Assembly: GCA_013396755.1 (NCBI GenBank)
Contig: VWZF01003012.1
Coordinates: 285,159 to 349,158 of the forward strand
DNA length: 64,000 nt
Origin: Sclerurus mexicanus
Taxonomy: Eukaryota > Chordata > Aves > Passeriformes > Furnariidae
Direction: 5' to 3'
Shown here in pieces: positions 13,070 through 25,385 of this stretch (its first letter is position 1; every line of letters starts with the position of its first letter). The position numbers and the translations under genes were made by a program. The notes below the pieces were generated by a model. It searched no databases and had not been told where the DNA came from. It worked only from the letters and a program-made list of their open reading frames with translations.

Positions 13070-13091
13070 ACGAAGTCTGCACTGACTTCGT
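13070..13091. repeat. Short inverted repeat, 8-base arms
   Basis: ACGAAGTC at 13070-13077 is mirrored as GACTTCGT at 13084-13091 around a 6-base loop. It can form a small hairpin. It is short enough to occur by chance. Confidence 0.7.
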
Positions 13092-16000
13092 GTATGGCAA
13101 AATTTGAGAATCTGTGACTTGAGAACAAAAGAAATATTTGTCAGTCAGGCACCAAACTTTACTGTTTTGGTTTTCTCATACTAGTCCCAAATCAATACTC
13201 CCAACAACCTCCTCATCGTCTTATGGTGCCCACTATCTTACTTCACTAAGTTAAGACCTGTCTGTTTCCATCCTTTTTCACATCATACCCTCCATTCCTT
13301 TGCAAAGCATCCCTGTGCTTACTATCCACATATGTACCAGAATTGGGAAGCACAGAGTCTGGTATCCATTCCTGTAAGTGTGGTCATATCAAGGAGAGGC
13401 TGAATCAACCTCTAAACCAAAAATGACAAAAGCCCACTCCAAATATCTGTGAATACGCACTTAACAGGAGCTGAAAGGCAGCTATAAACATCCCTTTATC
13501 TTTCAGGTGAGATGTATGACTTTGAAGCCAGGGGTCTTCCTGAGCTGGAGACGAGCTTAGAGCATAACAACTTCCTCACCGTTACCCATCCTTTTCTCTT
13601 CCTTTAAAATTTTCTAACAGTGCTTTCATATGCATTTTTTTTCCACACATTTCCCAAGAAGATGTTACAGGACATTAGAGTGTGAACTTGGGAAATGCAG
13701 CAGCAAATATCTAGGGATTTGAGTGTCTGAAATAGCATTGGTTCAAGAAAGAGAGTAAGTTCTGACCACAGATGTTAGTGATTTTTCAAGGCAGTAATAT
13801 TCCTTCTGTAAATAAAAAATGAGTAATCTTCTGGAAATAGTGTTCAAGACTTTCTACAAAATCACTGTAACATGAAAACCATCTCTAGGGCTCTCTTGGT
13901 GGCCACTGGGGTAGAACTGCTGCTGGTGCTTTTGAACTGATGCTTCTTGAGCTTATGCTACTAATGACAGAACACTGAGCTCTGATTGTGATGATACATA
14001 CATGAGAATAAGTTGCCTTTATGATTTTGTAGTGAAATAGCCGATCAGGCCACCATATGTTATTTTTGACTGATTCAGAAGGCTGAGCTGTCTCAGAGAT
14101 CTCTCTTCAAAGCAAGATCCTGAAAGAATAAAAGGAGATATGCTTTACTGCTGAAAATAGCTTCAAATTAGCATCTGCTTCCTGCAACTGAACATAACAC
14201 ATTTTTTCAATTTTTTTTTCCTAAAAGAGACTTTAGCAAAAGTCCAGGAAGTGTCATATTTTTAAGTATTGAACAAACTCAGGCAAAGAGCAAGGAAATG
14301 CCTCAAGGGAGGGCAAAGAAAGTCAGTGGCTGATGTGGCAGAGGACCCAAACAGCAGAGGGAGGGAGAATAGGCTCCTGTACGTGGCAGTTGTGAGAGTA
14401 CTCTTGCAAAACTGGCTTGTTTTTGGATGCAGCAACGTCACGCTTCAACAAGATCCTGCACAGCATGGAGCTAAACTTTCAGAAAGATAGCTCTGGCTTT
14501 TGAATTGCTACAAAACTGAAATAGGGTCATATTTCTGCAGCATCTTCATGAGGTTTTTTCTTACCACTGCTGTTACTGGAAAAAAACTTGTGTGCCACCC
14601 ACAGTTTCCTGTTTCTGATTAATGGAACTCCTGCATGCTTCCTTATTAAGTAGAAGGGAAATACCAACATTGCTATCTTCAGTGGGACATTTTCTGGTTA
14701 TCTGTGGAGGACTAATCTGATCATTCTCTCTTTTACTTACTGTCTGGCAAATACTCACAGGAGATAATGTACCTAAATACTCTTCTAACACCCCTTTCCT
14801 ACATAAAAGACTTGCAATTGCTTGGGTAGTGTTTGTGTGTGGGGATTGTCCATTTCTGAAACAGAAGGGAAGCAATCATCAGGGAATCCCTCCACTATGA
14901 GCTGCTTCTCTTCACTAACACAAGGAACTTTAAACAAATTACTTTGGGTTTTCCCCCTTGATAGCCATGAACTGGATTACTTCAGACCAATTTGACTAGG
15001 AAAATAGGCACAGAGATATGAATTTTTTTTTTTTAAAGCATAAAGCATTTTTTTTGCTGTTCCTATAGAGAGAGAACCAGAATGTAGTATTTTTTTTTTC
15101 CAGGTCCTATGGTAGATCTTCTTTCAGTTCAATACCTGGTATTTAGAAGGTTTTAAAACCACAGTTGCATGTTTTTTTCCCTTTTCCTAGATATCTGATA
15201 GTGGAGCTATAGAGAGCATCCTGATTTCAGTCCTTCCCCTTGCATGCAACAATCAGTAAACTGCAGCTGTAGTCTACAAGATCTGTATTGAAGAATATAA
15301 AAAGGTTAGAGTTATAAAATGCAATTTTACGGAACCTCTAAACAAATAATGACTTGAAAAGTCAGGTACCATGCCTGCCTTCTGTCCCAGAAGAGGAAAA
15401 TATCTGATACACCCATGAAAATTTCATGACTATAATTAGAATAATATAGATAGAAAGACTAGTTGCTTAAAATATTCAGACTGTTGTTAGGTAGTTAGAC
15501 CATTCTGGCTTTATTATTTAAGACATGAGTAAGTGCACTTCAAACAATTTGAAAGATATCCAGCAAAGAATGAAGACTTGTATGTTCATTGATGTGCTGC
15601 CACATGCGCAGGCATGCAATTTCTAAATATCCCTACAGATGGCTCTTGGAGCCAGTTGGAGCTGCCTGGTAAAGATGAGATCAACTCAAATTGACTAAGC
15701 TAAGCTCAGGTGCTCAAATATTGAAATAGATGCATGACAGAGCTTGCAAACTTTGTGTAACTTAGTGTTGCAAAAGGAGATGAAGGCAAAGAGTTTGTAT
15801 GAGTACTTAACTAGTGCTGCATAAAGTGTGATGCTGTTGGTCTGATCCAATGAAGAAAACAGCCAGTTTACCACTGTTGGGTAAATTTTTAGTCCCAGTG
15901 GAGTTCACAGACATTTCTGTGCCCAGGACACCCCCGTATTTAATACAAAACTTGTGTTAATATCTACACAGCTGTAAATCAGCAAGTCATTTAATTGGAG

Positions 16001-18382
16001 AATTGTACTCTTCCTTTTTGAATTTTGCTAACGTTTTGTATTATTTGTTTCTGGATTTGTCCTGAAATATTTTGGGTATATGTGAGTTTTATTTGGGCAG
16101 AGTTGGTTTTAATCTTCTGAAGTGTTTTGGAATTGAAAAAAGGTATCACAAGAGCACAAAAGAATAACATAATGATAATAGCATGTTGGGCAAGAATTAA
16201 GTAGGCTAAGAAGTAGCAGTTTTTCTTTTGTTATTTTTGAAGTATTTCAGTGAGAACTTACTCTGTAGAAAGAATGCCTAAGTAATGAAAGCCCTAACAG
16301 GAATGCCTGCCCATGTGCATTCCTGCTGGTGTAATTCCTCCGACCGCTACAGTGTGCACAGCATGTAATTCTTTCTATAGCTGGAGTAGCCTGGTGCTGG
16401 TCTGAATCTTGATCTTAGGCACAATATTCCTTTCAGGTTTATGAATAAGATGATCATGATCATGATAATTTTGGCAAGGTATTCTTTCTGCTATGGGATT
16501 AAGTTATACTAACAAACTGTTGTTATAAGAATTGAGGGGTTTTTTCATAAAGAGAAAATGTCTCTTAAGACTTTACAAAGATTTATGTTATGTTAAATTT
16601 ATGTACATTTTAAACATATGTGTTGTAAAAAAAGAGGTACTTAATAGGTATTTATTCGGAAATGTGAAGTTGTTGGCAGTTCTGAACTGACTCTTGTTGC
16701 TACAATTCTTTTCTGAATCTGACAGATACATACTGAGGCACTGTTGCATGAATTTCAAACCAATCTTAGTTTAGGTTTCATCTGACAAATAGTCACATTA
16801 ATACTGTAAATGCCTGAATCCCGTCATGAAATCTGCTAGGGCTATAGGCACTGCTCATATGAGTAACCATGTACTTACTCAGTTTTCTCTTCTGAATACT
16901 TACTTGCTGAATGTGGATAGCATCAATATGTAATCAAAAGGGCAGCTGGTTCAAAAATATAAAGTTGCATTGAGTGGCAGAGGAAGGGTGGAAAGGCCAT
17001 TGTTGTCTTCTGTCTTTCTCTCCTCTACAAGCAGCACTCAGGGCACACAATATGGCCTCACTCATTTAATGGGCTGGAGCTATACAGTTGTTCTGTTCTC
17101 TGTTCCATTCCACTTCAGCCTTTCTGGGTGGATTACAGGCTTCTCAGCAATGTAAATGTGAACCCAGACAAACCAAGAATGAAGACCTAATAGCAAAAAT
17201 GCTGTCTCAAAACAAGTATCTGGGACAAATGGCCATCTGAGAGCTCAGAAACTGAGCTTCCTGCTCCTGATGCCACTGAGGAGGATGTGAAAGGCAGCTC
17301 TTGCTTCTATGATCTCATCCACCTAGATCCTTCTCATGGATGTGGAAGCAGCAGCTGCAGCTCTAACCAAGCCCTCTGTATTTAGATGTGCAGGTAGGAG
17401 GCAGGTAATGGGATTAAGGATATTGCATGTTGTTTAGTTATGATTGATAAGACAAAAATCTAGCTGGTTGAAGTAGGTAAAGAAGTAGTTTAAGTAAGTT
17501 TGAATTTGCCTGTGCCTAAAAGTATTTTGGAGCTCTTCTGCAGTTTAGTAAATACAGAAACAGGCTCTTTCAAGTTGTTGGCATCCTCTTTTACAAAAAC
17601 CTAAAGTGTGCCTGCACTTGGTAAGGACTAAGATAATTTTTTTTTCTTTTTCTGACTCCAGTGTCAAGTAGAGTATTTAGCAGTTTAGAAAGTTAATATA
17701 GAATTGTTGATGTTCTGCATAACATAATAATAACACAGGTATGTTGGCTGGATTGTATGTTATGCCCAAAGCTCCAGCTCTGCACCAGCATACACTTGTA
17801 TGTAGGCAGAGTTGGTGAAGAACTGCAAAAATCAGATTTTAGTGTGGGCATGTCAATACCTTGTTTTGAGTATACATTGAAGTAGCATAAATACTAAATT
17901 ACAATGTTCAGTAATCTATTTTATAGAAGGTGGATTCAGTTAGTGGATAATGAACAAGGACTTACTCTTAAAAATGTGCTCTACTCCACTCAAAAGTAGC
18001 AGCTTGTGATGTTGTTTTTCATTCACAGACTGGGTGTATTAGGAAGTGGGAAAAGACAAAATATGTGTTTATATGAGGATATGAATACTTCCTCATATCT
18101 CTCTGGATCCAGTTGAAAATTAAACATTTGATAGAAAACAGCAGTAGACATTGCCAGGGCCATTCTTGCAGTGAAAAGCTGTCAAGGATTTATAGCTCAT
18201 ACCATTGCCTGCTGCACATGTGTGGTCAAACTAGGAAATTCAGATTACATTCAAAATCATTTTCCTGAGTTGCAAAATTTGTATTCAGTTCTTGAGCTAT
18301 TAAATATTGATGATGTAAAGGTTTGAAAGTCATGGTTGCATTAAGGCCACATTATATTACTTAAACACCAAAGTCAGTCAAC

Positions 18383-18413
18383 TTAACTATAGTAATTTAT
18401 TTACTATAGTTAA
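18383..18413. repeat. Perfect inverted repeat, 13-base arms
   Basis: Arm TTAACTATAGTAA (18383-18395) is followed by loop TTTAT and the exact reverse complement TTACTATAGTTAA (18401-18413). It is AT-rich and could form a cruciform. No terminator-type T run or gene lies beside it. Confidence 0.95.
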
Positions 18414-20189
18414 ATACATAAAGGAGAGCAAAAGGCACAGATCTGTCATTTCAGGTTTAGTCTTTTTTCCATTTTGGCCTTCCGTATGCATTGCGTCCTG
18501 CTATGCCTTCATCTCTATGCATTTCAAGTCCTGCTAATTTTCAACGTTTTTAGATATAACTGGTTCTATTCTACCTAAACCAGTGTAATCTGGTATTACT
18601 TAGACTATTTTCTGATCCTTCTCTGACTTTTCCTAAATAATGTGCTTGATTTGGTTTGTTCATATGGAGGCATTGTTTTGCAAAACCCTTTTAAAGATGT
18701 TGACATGTACATTCTGGTGGTGCTGAATGTCTTTATAGGTATTTGTGAATATGTCTGTGGCTCTTGGCAGTATCTCGAGTCAGCAATTTGAACAACTGAT
18801 AGAGTTTCAGATAAACTCCTCTGACTGCACTGCATAAAGATGTGCAGCCAGAGTGGGTAGGCTACACACACCAGATCTCCCCTGACCATCTCCAGCAGAC
18901 ACAAATGAATGACTCATAAGTCAGCTCTGGAAGGACTGCACTCAGACTACAGCATGCTATGGGATACTGGCTTTGGCCTAATTTCTGTGACTCTGTGGAG
19001 CATTGGTCTGTGTAGCTTGAAGGCTGAGGTGTGGCAGGTAGAGCTGCCAGTGCTGCTGCTGACCTGGCACACCCACCAAACATGCATCCAGAGCTCTTAC
19101 ATCACATGCTTCACATTCACCTTGTTCACATAAACCATCATCCTGCACAAATTTCCCATCTGGATATCTAAAATAGATGGAGAACAGTGCCATCTTGTTT
19201 TCTCTTTTTGCTCTAAATAGCATATACTATCGGCACTTTTCAGAATACCAGATATAGACATCAACATTTTCTAAGGATGTTTCTCATGCCTTTTCCTTTG
19301 CTTCTTTCTGTGATTCTTATCTACTTTAAGATGCTGAGTCAAAGGTTACATGCTTGCAGCATGATTGCTTTAAGTCCTAACATCCTTCTGAACTGAAGTG
19401 AAATCAGATAATACCTCCATCTGCTTTCTGAATAAGAATTTTACTATTAGAGGTGAAAAAAAAAGCCTTTTTCTCTAGCTCAAGCTCTTCTGTCCACTGA
19501 AAAGATAATTTCACTGTATTAGCAGCAACATTTTTCAGCTGAAATCTCCCCATGTAGTTATAGGATGCAGAAGATGGAAATTATGCTGAATTCAGGATAA
19601 GTACTGAGAATACCATTTGAAAAAATCACAGAAGTTTTAACCAGGATGCTCCAACACTTAATGCTTACTCTTTGTGAAGTGCTCTTCTTTTAATGAACAG
19701 GATATTTCCCCTGTAGAATTATTGAAACAGCAAAGTGCATGGACCTGAGCCTCTAAGGCTTTCAGTCATTTTGATTTAAGGGGTTACATAGACCATTGAG
19801 AAGTCTCAAGCTGGAGGCATTCTCTATCCCAATTTACATTTTCTTGTGTCTGATTGTGATGCTGCGTACATTACAAGAAATGGCAACAAAAGCAATTAGT
19901 GTATAGCTTATCCAGTCTGTCTTTGCATTTTCTTGCTATTTAGGCAGGACGCATGCGCTTAAATGTGCTAATTTTTAGTTAATACATCCTGCAAAATTTC
20001 AGTATTTCTTTCAGGTTGCAACTTAGGTAAGTGATAAATAAGAATGTAAATAAAATCAGTGTTATGATTTATAAAAACCCCTATTCTTAATATGAGTGGT
20101 CACTGTTTTTACATGACAACAGATAAAAAAATACTAATTAGAATGTTTTCAGAATTCATAAACTGGACTAATCTGGCTGTATGTTGTAA

Positions 20190-20720
20190 AATCATAGAAT
20201 CACAGAATGGTTTGTGTTGGAAGGGGTGTTAAAGATCATATTGTTCCAACACACCTGCTGTGGTCCCAAAGCACCATCCAACCTGGCTTTGAACACTTTC
20301 AAGGATGGGGTATATTCACAACTTCTCTCAGCAACCTGTTCCATTATACTACCCTCATAGTAAATGATTTCTTCATAATATCTAATATAGGACCTACTCT
20401 CTGTCAGTTTTAAGCCAGTACTCCTTGTCCTATCACTACACCCTGTTGTGAAACCTCCTTTAGGAACTGGAAGGCTGCTGTAATGTCTTCCCAGAGCCTT
20501 CTCTTCTCCAGGTTAAACAACCTTAGCTCTCTCAGCCTGTCATGATAGGAGAGGTGCTCCAGCCCTCTGATCATCCTTGTATCTCTTCTGGACTTAGTCC
20601 AACAGGTCCACATCCCTCTTATGTTGGGAGCCTCACAGCTGGATGTAGTACTCCAGGTGAGGTCTCACGAGCGAGGAGTACAAGTGAGAAACATCTCCCT
20701 CTACCTGCTTGAGGAGCTTG
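20190..20720 (-). mobile_element. CR1 LINE 3' end with ORF2 C-terminal remnant
   Basis: Starts with ATCATAGAATCACAGAATGG, the reversed CR1 3' tail, then TTGGAAGGGG and the typical CR1 3' region. On the minus strand, translation near 20633-20690 gives the CR1 ORF2 C-terminal signature LVRPHLEYY, and 20410-20613 gives LSYHDRLRELRLFNLEKRR, also conserved in CR1. Frames are broken by stops and shifts. Homology stops near 20705-20720, where the reverse-transcriptase core should continue. Confidence 0.9.
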
Positions 20721-20859
20721 AGGAAATGTGTAGTAGAAGTTAAGGGCTTGTTAACACTTTTGAGACTAAATAATGGGCTAGTTGCTGGAGTTAAGATGAC
20801 TATAATAAAAGCACAAGAGCTCCCTGACATATGGACTGGTGCCTTTGATCAGCCTGATG

Positions 20860-21880
20860 AGAATTTATATGAACATCACACCCCCTACCGATGTGTTGTG
20901 ACACTGGAGCACTTGTCACTGAAGACTGAGGCAAAAAAAGTCTTTGAGTACCTAAGCATTCTCCATATCCTGGATAAAGAGGTGTCCTGTTTTATTCTGG
21001 AGTGGGCCCACATTTTCCCTAGTCTTTCTTTTATCACTTGTTGTACCTTGATGTACCTATAGATTGTTATATATGTTATATATAGATACAGATGTATATA
21101 TGTGGCAAGGTTTAAGTCTCTCAGGGCTTTAACTTTCCTAAACTGATCCCTGGCTGCTCAGACAACCTACCTGTACTCCTCCCAGCCTATCTGTCCTTGC
21201 TTCCACTCTCTGTGTCCTTTCGTTCTGTGTTTGAAATTGCCCAATGTGTTCTTCTTCATCCATCCAGGCCTCTCAGTTTTTTGCCTTACTTTCTCTTGTC
21301 AGAGGGTATTGCTCTTGAACTTTAAAGATGAGGTCATTGAATATCAACCAGCTTTCTTGGGCTCTTCTTCTCTCCACGGCTTTATCCTGTGGTACCCTAT
21401 CAAGCAGATTCCTGAAGAGACAAAAATCTGCTCTCCTGAGCTCTTGAGTAAGGAACTTGCTGTGCACTCTTCTCACTGCTCTAAGGATCTTGAAATCCAC
21501 AGCTTCATGGTCACTGCAACCAAGACTGCACTTGGGCTTCACATTCCCCACCAGCCCCTCCTTCTTTGTGAAAGAAAAGTGCAGCACAGCACCTCTCTTT
21601 GTTGGCTCCTCTACCAGAAAGGAAGAGAAGGAAGTTGCCACCAATGCATTCCAGGAACCTCTTGGTTTACTTATGCTCTTCTGTATTGTCCCTCCAGCAG
21701 ATATCAGACTGGTTGAAGTTCTCTGTGAGGATCAGGGCTTGTGAATGTCAGACTGCTTTCTCTATGTCTGTAGAGGTTCTCATCTGCTCATTCTCTCTTG
21801 ATAATTCTCTGTCATTGGAAGCTGTATGGAAAATTCCATTCAGCAAGTCAATTAGCAGCTGTATCCAAAGATGTTAAAGA
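20860..21880 (-). mobile_element. CR1 LINE ORF2 segment, endonuclease to linker region, decayed
   Basis: On the + strand this reads as the complement of the CR1 ORF2 region between endonuclease and reverse transcriptase. Hallmarks are a CACTGAAGACTGAGGCAAAA block, CTTTCTTGGGCTC, and a TTCATGGTCACTGCAACCAA block at about 21505-21525. A 123-codon minus-strand frame at 21273-21644 is a decayed piece of ORF2. The 161-codon plus-strand frame over the same bases is only its antisense shadow. A TA-rich insertion or expansion at about 21063-21104 interrupts the match. Same strand as the 20190-20720 piece, so both may come from one element that lost its central region. Confidence 0.75.
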
Positions 21881-22575
21881 GAATAGAAAGACAACCGTGA
21901 CTTCCTCCAACAGTGCTATAGACAGGAATCATGATCTGAAAAGTGGATCTCTAAGGTCTTCAGGACTGCAGATAAAAACTGTGAGAGCACTTTGGGATCT
22001 GTCATTATTCTCTCTAAGTCTAGGGAAACTCTAAGACATTTATGAGGAGTTAGATAGTATGAGCCTCTGGTATGGATCAGCTGTTGCATGAACAGATATT
22101 TTGAGTACTGTTTGTTATTTAGTGTATTATGAATATGGTAAAAAAGGTTTTGTGTGGAATGTGATTGTTGGTGTGAGGTAGACTTTGGAAAGCAATGAAT
22201 GTTAGAGGAGATTAAATCGTTCCATGCTTACACACAAACTAGAGAAGTGGGAAGAGGTTCACATTTAAACTGTAGCCTAAATGTCAAGTGTGGAATGTAG
22301 ATTTTGTAGAACTTTCTCCTGGTGTGTTAAGCAGAGATTTGCAGTTCACAGAAAAGAACAAATTATGACTTCATGGTGGAATACACAAATATCTTAGATG
22401 TAAAGTAAAGGTGGATACTGCTTTTGGCAGTTGAGCCGAGTTTGTGTAAAGATCTGTTTTATTGTGAATAGCTGCACTTTACTGGCATGTCAGTTGTGTC
22501 TTGAATACCTTGCTTTTCCAAAATATGTTTCTTTCATCTGCTCTGTCTCAATAAGCTTTCTCATGTAAATAATTT

Positions 22576-22595
22576 TATATATATATATATATATA
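22576..22595. repeat. (TA)10 microsatellite
   Basis: Ten uninterrupted TA units, followed by a short ACACATATAT tail. Likely length-variable. Confidence 0.95.
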
Positions 22596-23770
22596 CACAT
22601 ATATTCTAGTTAATCTTAACAGAAAAGCTTAATCCTTTGTTATTTTTCCTAACCAGACTGAGTGCTGATGTTTCAGATAATGAATCAACTACCAAACCAT
22701 ACTTCACTTTTATTTTATAAAACATAGATTGTTCCAGAAAAGTACTTTAACTTCTAAATTTAGTAATTTGTTCTGTAACAAAACACATGTTAGAGCTGCA
22801 GAGAGATATCCAAGTCAAGATATCATAGGAAGCCTCGTATAAACTTGGGCACTATCCAATATTCACAGATTGAGTAATTTTATACAGGCATAAAATAGGA
22901 TTGCTTCTCTGTGTGAAAAACTTAAGGCAGTGAAGAACACCTTAAACTGTGATGACTGAAGAAAATTACACATAAAATGTAACTTGAAATGGGTATCATT
23001 TATAATTCATGAAAGGTTATTAAAAAATATGCTATTGTTCAGAAACAGAAAAACAGAGAAAATATAACATAAGATCTGACTGTTGTCAGCTAGAAAAATG
23101 TGTCCTTTTTTGCCTGTCTCACATCTATGTGAAATGCCTTTAATTCCTGAAGTTTGCATGCCACCAGAAACATTTCTGCATATTACCTAGCATTGTAAAG
23201 AAATTATTTTCTGAGCTTCTTGTGTTTCTTCTCAGCTAGAGGATCCATAGCACTCCTTTCATACTTTCCGAACAACTCAGAGATACAGAAATGAATGCCT
23301 TCTCATATCAAATTAATAACAAGTAAAAGCTAACCATAATTTTGGACTTGCAGAAATGTTGAAAAACATACACCTGATTTTGTTTAAGTCTTGGAACTAA
23401 ATATTGTCTCTGTATCCTTGTATTATTACTCTAAGAGGATCTTGCTTTTGAAAGGGAAAGGGTTTAACTTCTAGAGAGAACTATGTGTAAAAAGTACTGC
23501 TTGGATTGGGCAGCCTTCTGGTTACACTTTTGTACATATTTTGAATATTAAAGTGACTTTGTAATGATCAAGGAAGAGAAGATCAGGATCCGTTGTGCAG
23601 TGTAAAAGAAAATATTCATTCACATATGAAAATAACTTTGAGTCTATTCAACTGGATAAAGACAGTGTGTTTTTGTATTTGTTTACTGTGTCAGCTTAAA
23701 GCTAGACTTAGAGAAAGGTGAAGAAGTTCTGGTCTAGCAGAACTCTTGCTACTCTTAGGTCCCTCCCCAC

Positions 23771-23786
23771 TTTTTTTTTTTTTTTT
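23771..23786. repeat. Poly(T) tract, 16 bases
   Basis: Sixteen consecutive T between CCCTCCCCAC and GTTTG. No retrocopy is evident next to it. Confidence 0.95.
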
Positions 23787-23920
23787 GTTTGTGTAAGGAA
23801 TTATTAAACTGGTAATGTGGGGTCTATCCTGCCACTCTCTTTCTCTTCAGATCCCAACGCTTTTTCCCATCACCTGCTTTCAGAGTGCCATGAGTCCTAT
23901 CCTTTATACGTGTAAGAAGC

Positions 23921-25385
23921 ATAGAACAGAATAAAATGTGTACTCATTGAGATTTGAAGGTACCCCTGGAAATTGTCTATGGCAATCCTCCAGCATGATG
24001 AAAAGGTTAACAGAAGCAGGTTGCTCTGATCATCTCCAGCTGACTGTTGAACATCTTCAAGGATGGAAATCCCATATCCACTCTGTGATAGTGATATCCC
24101 ATATCCAATATGTGATAGTGTTTGATCACCCTTCTATTTAAAAAAAAAAAAAAGGACTTAATTACATTTATGAGGAATTTCCTATTTTTCAGACTGTTCT
24201 TCTTACTTCTCATCCTGCCACTGGGCACTGCTGAGAAGATTTTGGCTTTATTAAACTTACAATTTCCTCTCAAGTATTTTTACAATTTTATGAAATCTTC
24301 CTGAGCTTTCTCTTCTCTGTGCTAAAGAAGACCCCATTCCTTGAGTCTCACCTTCTGCAAAAGGTATTGCAGTCTTTCGATGTTTTTGTGGTCCTGCAGT
24401 GGATTCTCTCCAGTATTTCCACATCGCTAATACTGGGGAGCCCAGATCTGGACCCAGTACTACAGATATGACTTGCCAGTTCTGTGAAAAGAGGAGAGAC
24501 TGTTTGCTTGACCTGGCAGCAAAATTTTGCTAGTGCAGCCTAGGATGCTGCTGCCTATTTTTGTCATAAGGGTGTGTTGCTTGACTCATTTTCTACTTCT
24601 TTGCTAGGGCCCCGAGATCTTTCTCTGCAAAGCTGCTTTCCATTTGGCCAGCCCTCAGCATTAACTGCTGCCTGCAGTTATTCCTGGCGAGGGACAGGAC
24701 TTTGAATATCCCTTTGCTGGCCTTCAGCTGGTCTTTGTGACGCTAATCACAGCTCTGAGCCCAGCAGTTCTGTCAGTTTTCAGTCCACCTTGTTGTCCAC
24801 TTACTTAGTCTGTACTTCATGAATTTGTCTGGGAAGGTATGATGGAAGACAGTGTGGAATGCTCTGCTAAAGGTAAGATAAAATATCTCCTGCTCTCTTA
24901 CCATGCACCAGGCCACTCATCTCAACCTAGAAGGCTATCAGATTGCTCAGGAATGATTTCCCCTTCATAATTCTATGCTGACTACTCTAAATACCCTTCT
25001 TGTCCTTTTTATGTTTTAGATTGTTTTGTTCATCGCCTTCCCAGGAGTAATGGTAGAGCTGATCCTCCTTCTTCATGTTCTTGTAGATAGGAGTGCTGTG
25101 AGCTTTCTTTCACTGCTTAGGAACACCCTTTCCCCCCTAATTGCTGTGAACTTTCAAAGATGATTGGCGGAGTGCCACAGTGGCATTGACCAGTTCCCTC
25201 AGAACCACTTGGTGCATCCTGCCAGTACCCATGGACTTGTGTATGTCCAGGTTGTTGAAATGTTCAGTATTCTGGTTGTCCTCTACAAAGAGTAAATTTT
25301 CTTGCTTTGCACTTTCCCACTGGTCTCCGCACAAACTGCAGTCTGCCAGATTGTCACAGGTAGTAAAAGAGCTCATTCAAGTCCT
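23921..25385 (-). mobile_element. Older CR1 LINE, 3' half, strongly diverged
   Basis: Begins with ATAGAACAGAATAAAATG, a decayed reversed CR1 3' tail, then a diverged 3' region. Later blocks match CR1 ORF2 in reverse: GGAGCCCAGATCTGGACCCA near 24436-24456, CTTTCAAAGATGATTGGCGG near 25151-25171 and CCATGGACTTGTGTATGTCC near 25230-25250. About 1.46 kb is present, with many indels and no long sense frame, so this copy is older than the one at 39180-41150. The left limit is set by the tail and the right limit (~25385) by loss of resemblance. Confidence 0.75.
24069..24122. repeat. Tandem repeat, 2 x 27 bases
   Basis: Unit ATCCCATATCCACTCTGTGA plus seven bases at 24069-24095, repeated with a few changes at 24096-24122. 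It is a local duplication inside the old CR1. Confidence 0.9.

Larger units (their letters stand above)
12531..20189. other. Long non-genic stretch, no repeat family recognised
   Basis: About 7.7 kb of AT-rich DNA without a recognisable exon, RNA gene, CR1 or LTR. Open frames reach about 100 codons (one on the minus strand at 14573-14875), near chance expectation for this length. Two inverted repeats are listed separately. It may be deep intron or intergenic DNA. Confidence 0.4.
21881..23920. other. Non-genic stretch with microsatellites
   Basis: AT-rich DNA with no recognised gene or repeat family apart from the TA microsatellite and poly(T) run listed separately. Confidence 0.45.

Noticed and set aside
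21231..21716. 161-codon open frame on the + strand
   Set aside because: It lies on the antisense strand of a decayed CR1 ORF2 segment, so it is a shadow of the repeat.
22570..22610. CRISPR or other repeat array
   Set aside because: It is only a TA microsatellite. No spaced direct repeats were seen anywhere in the window.
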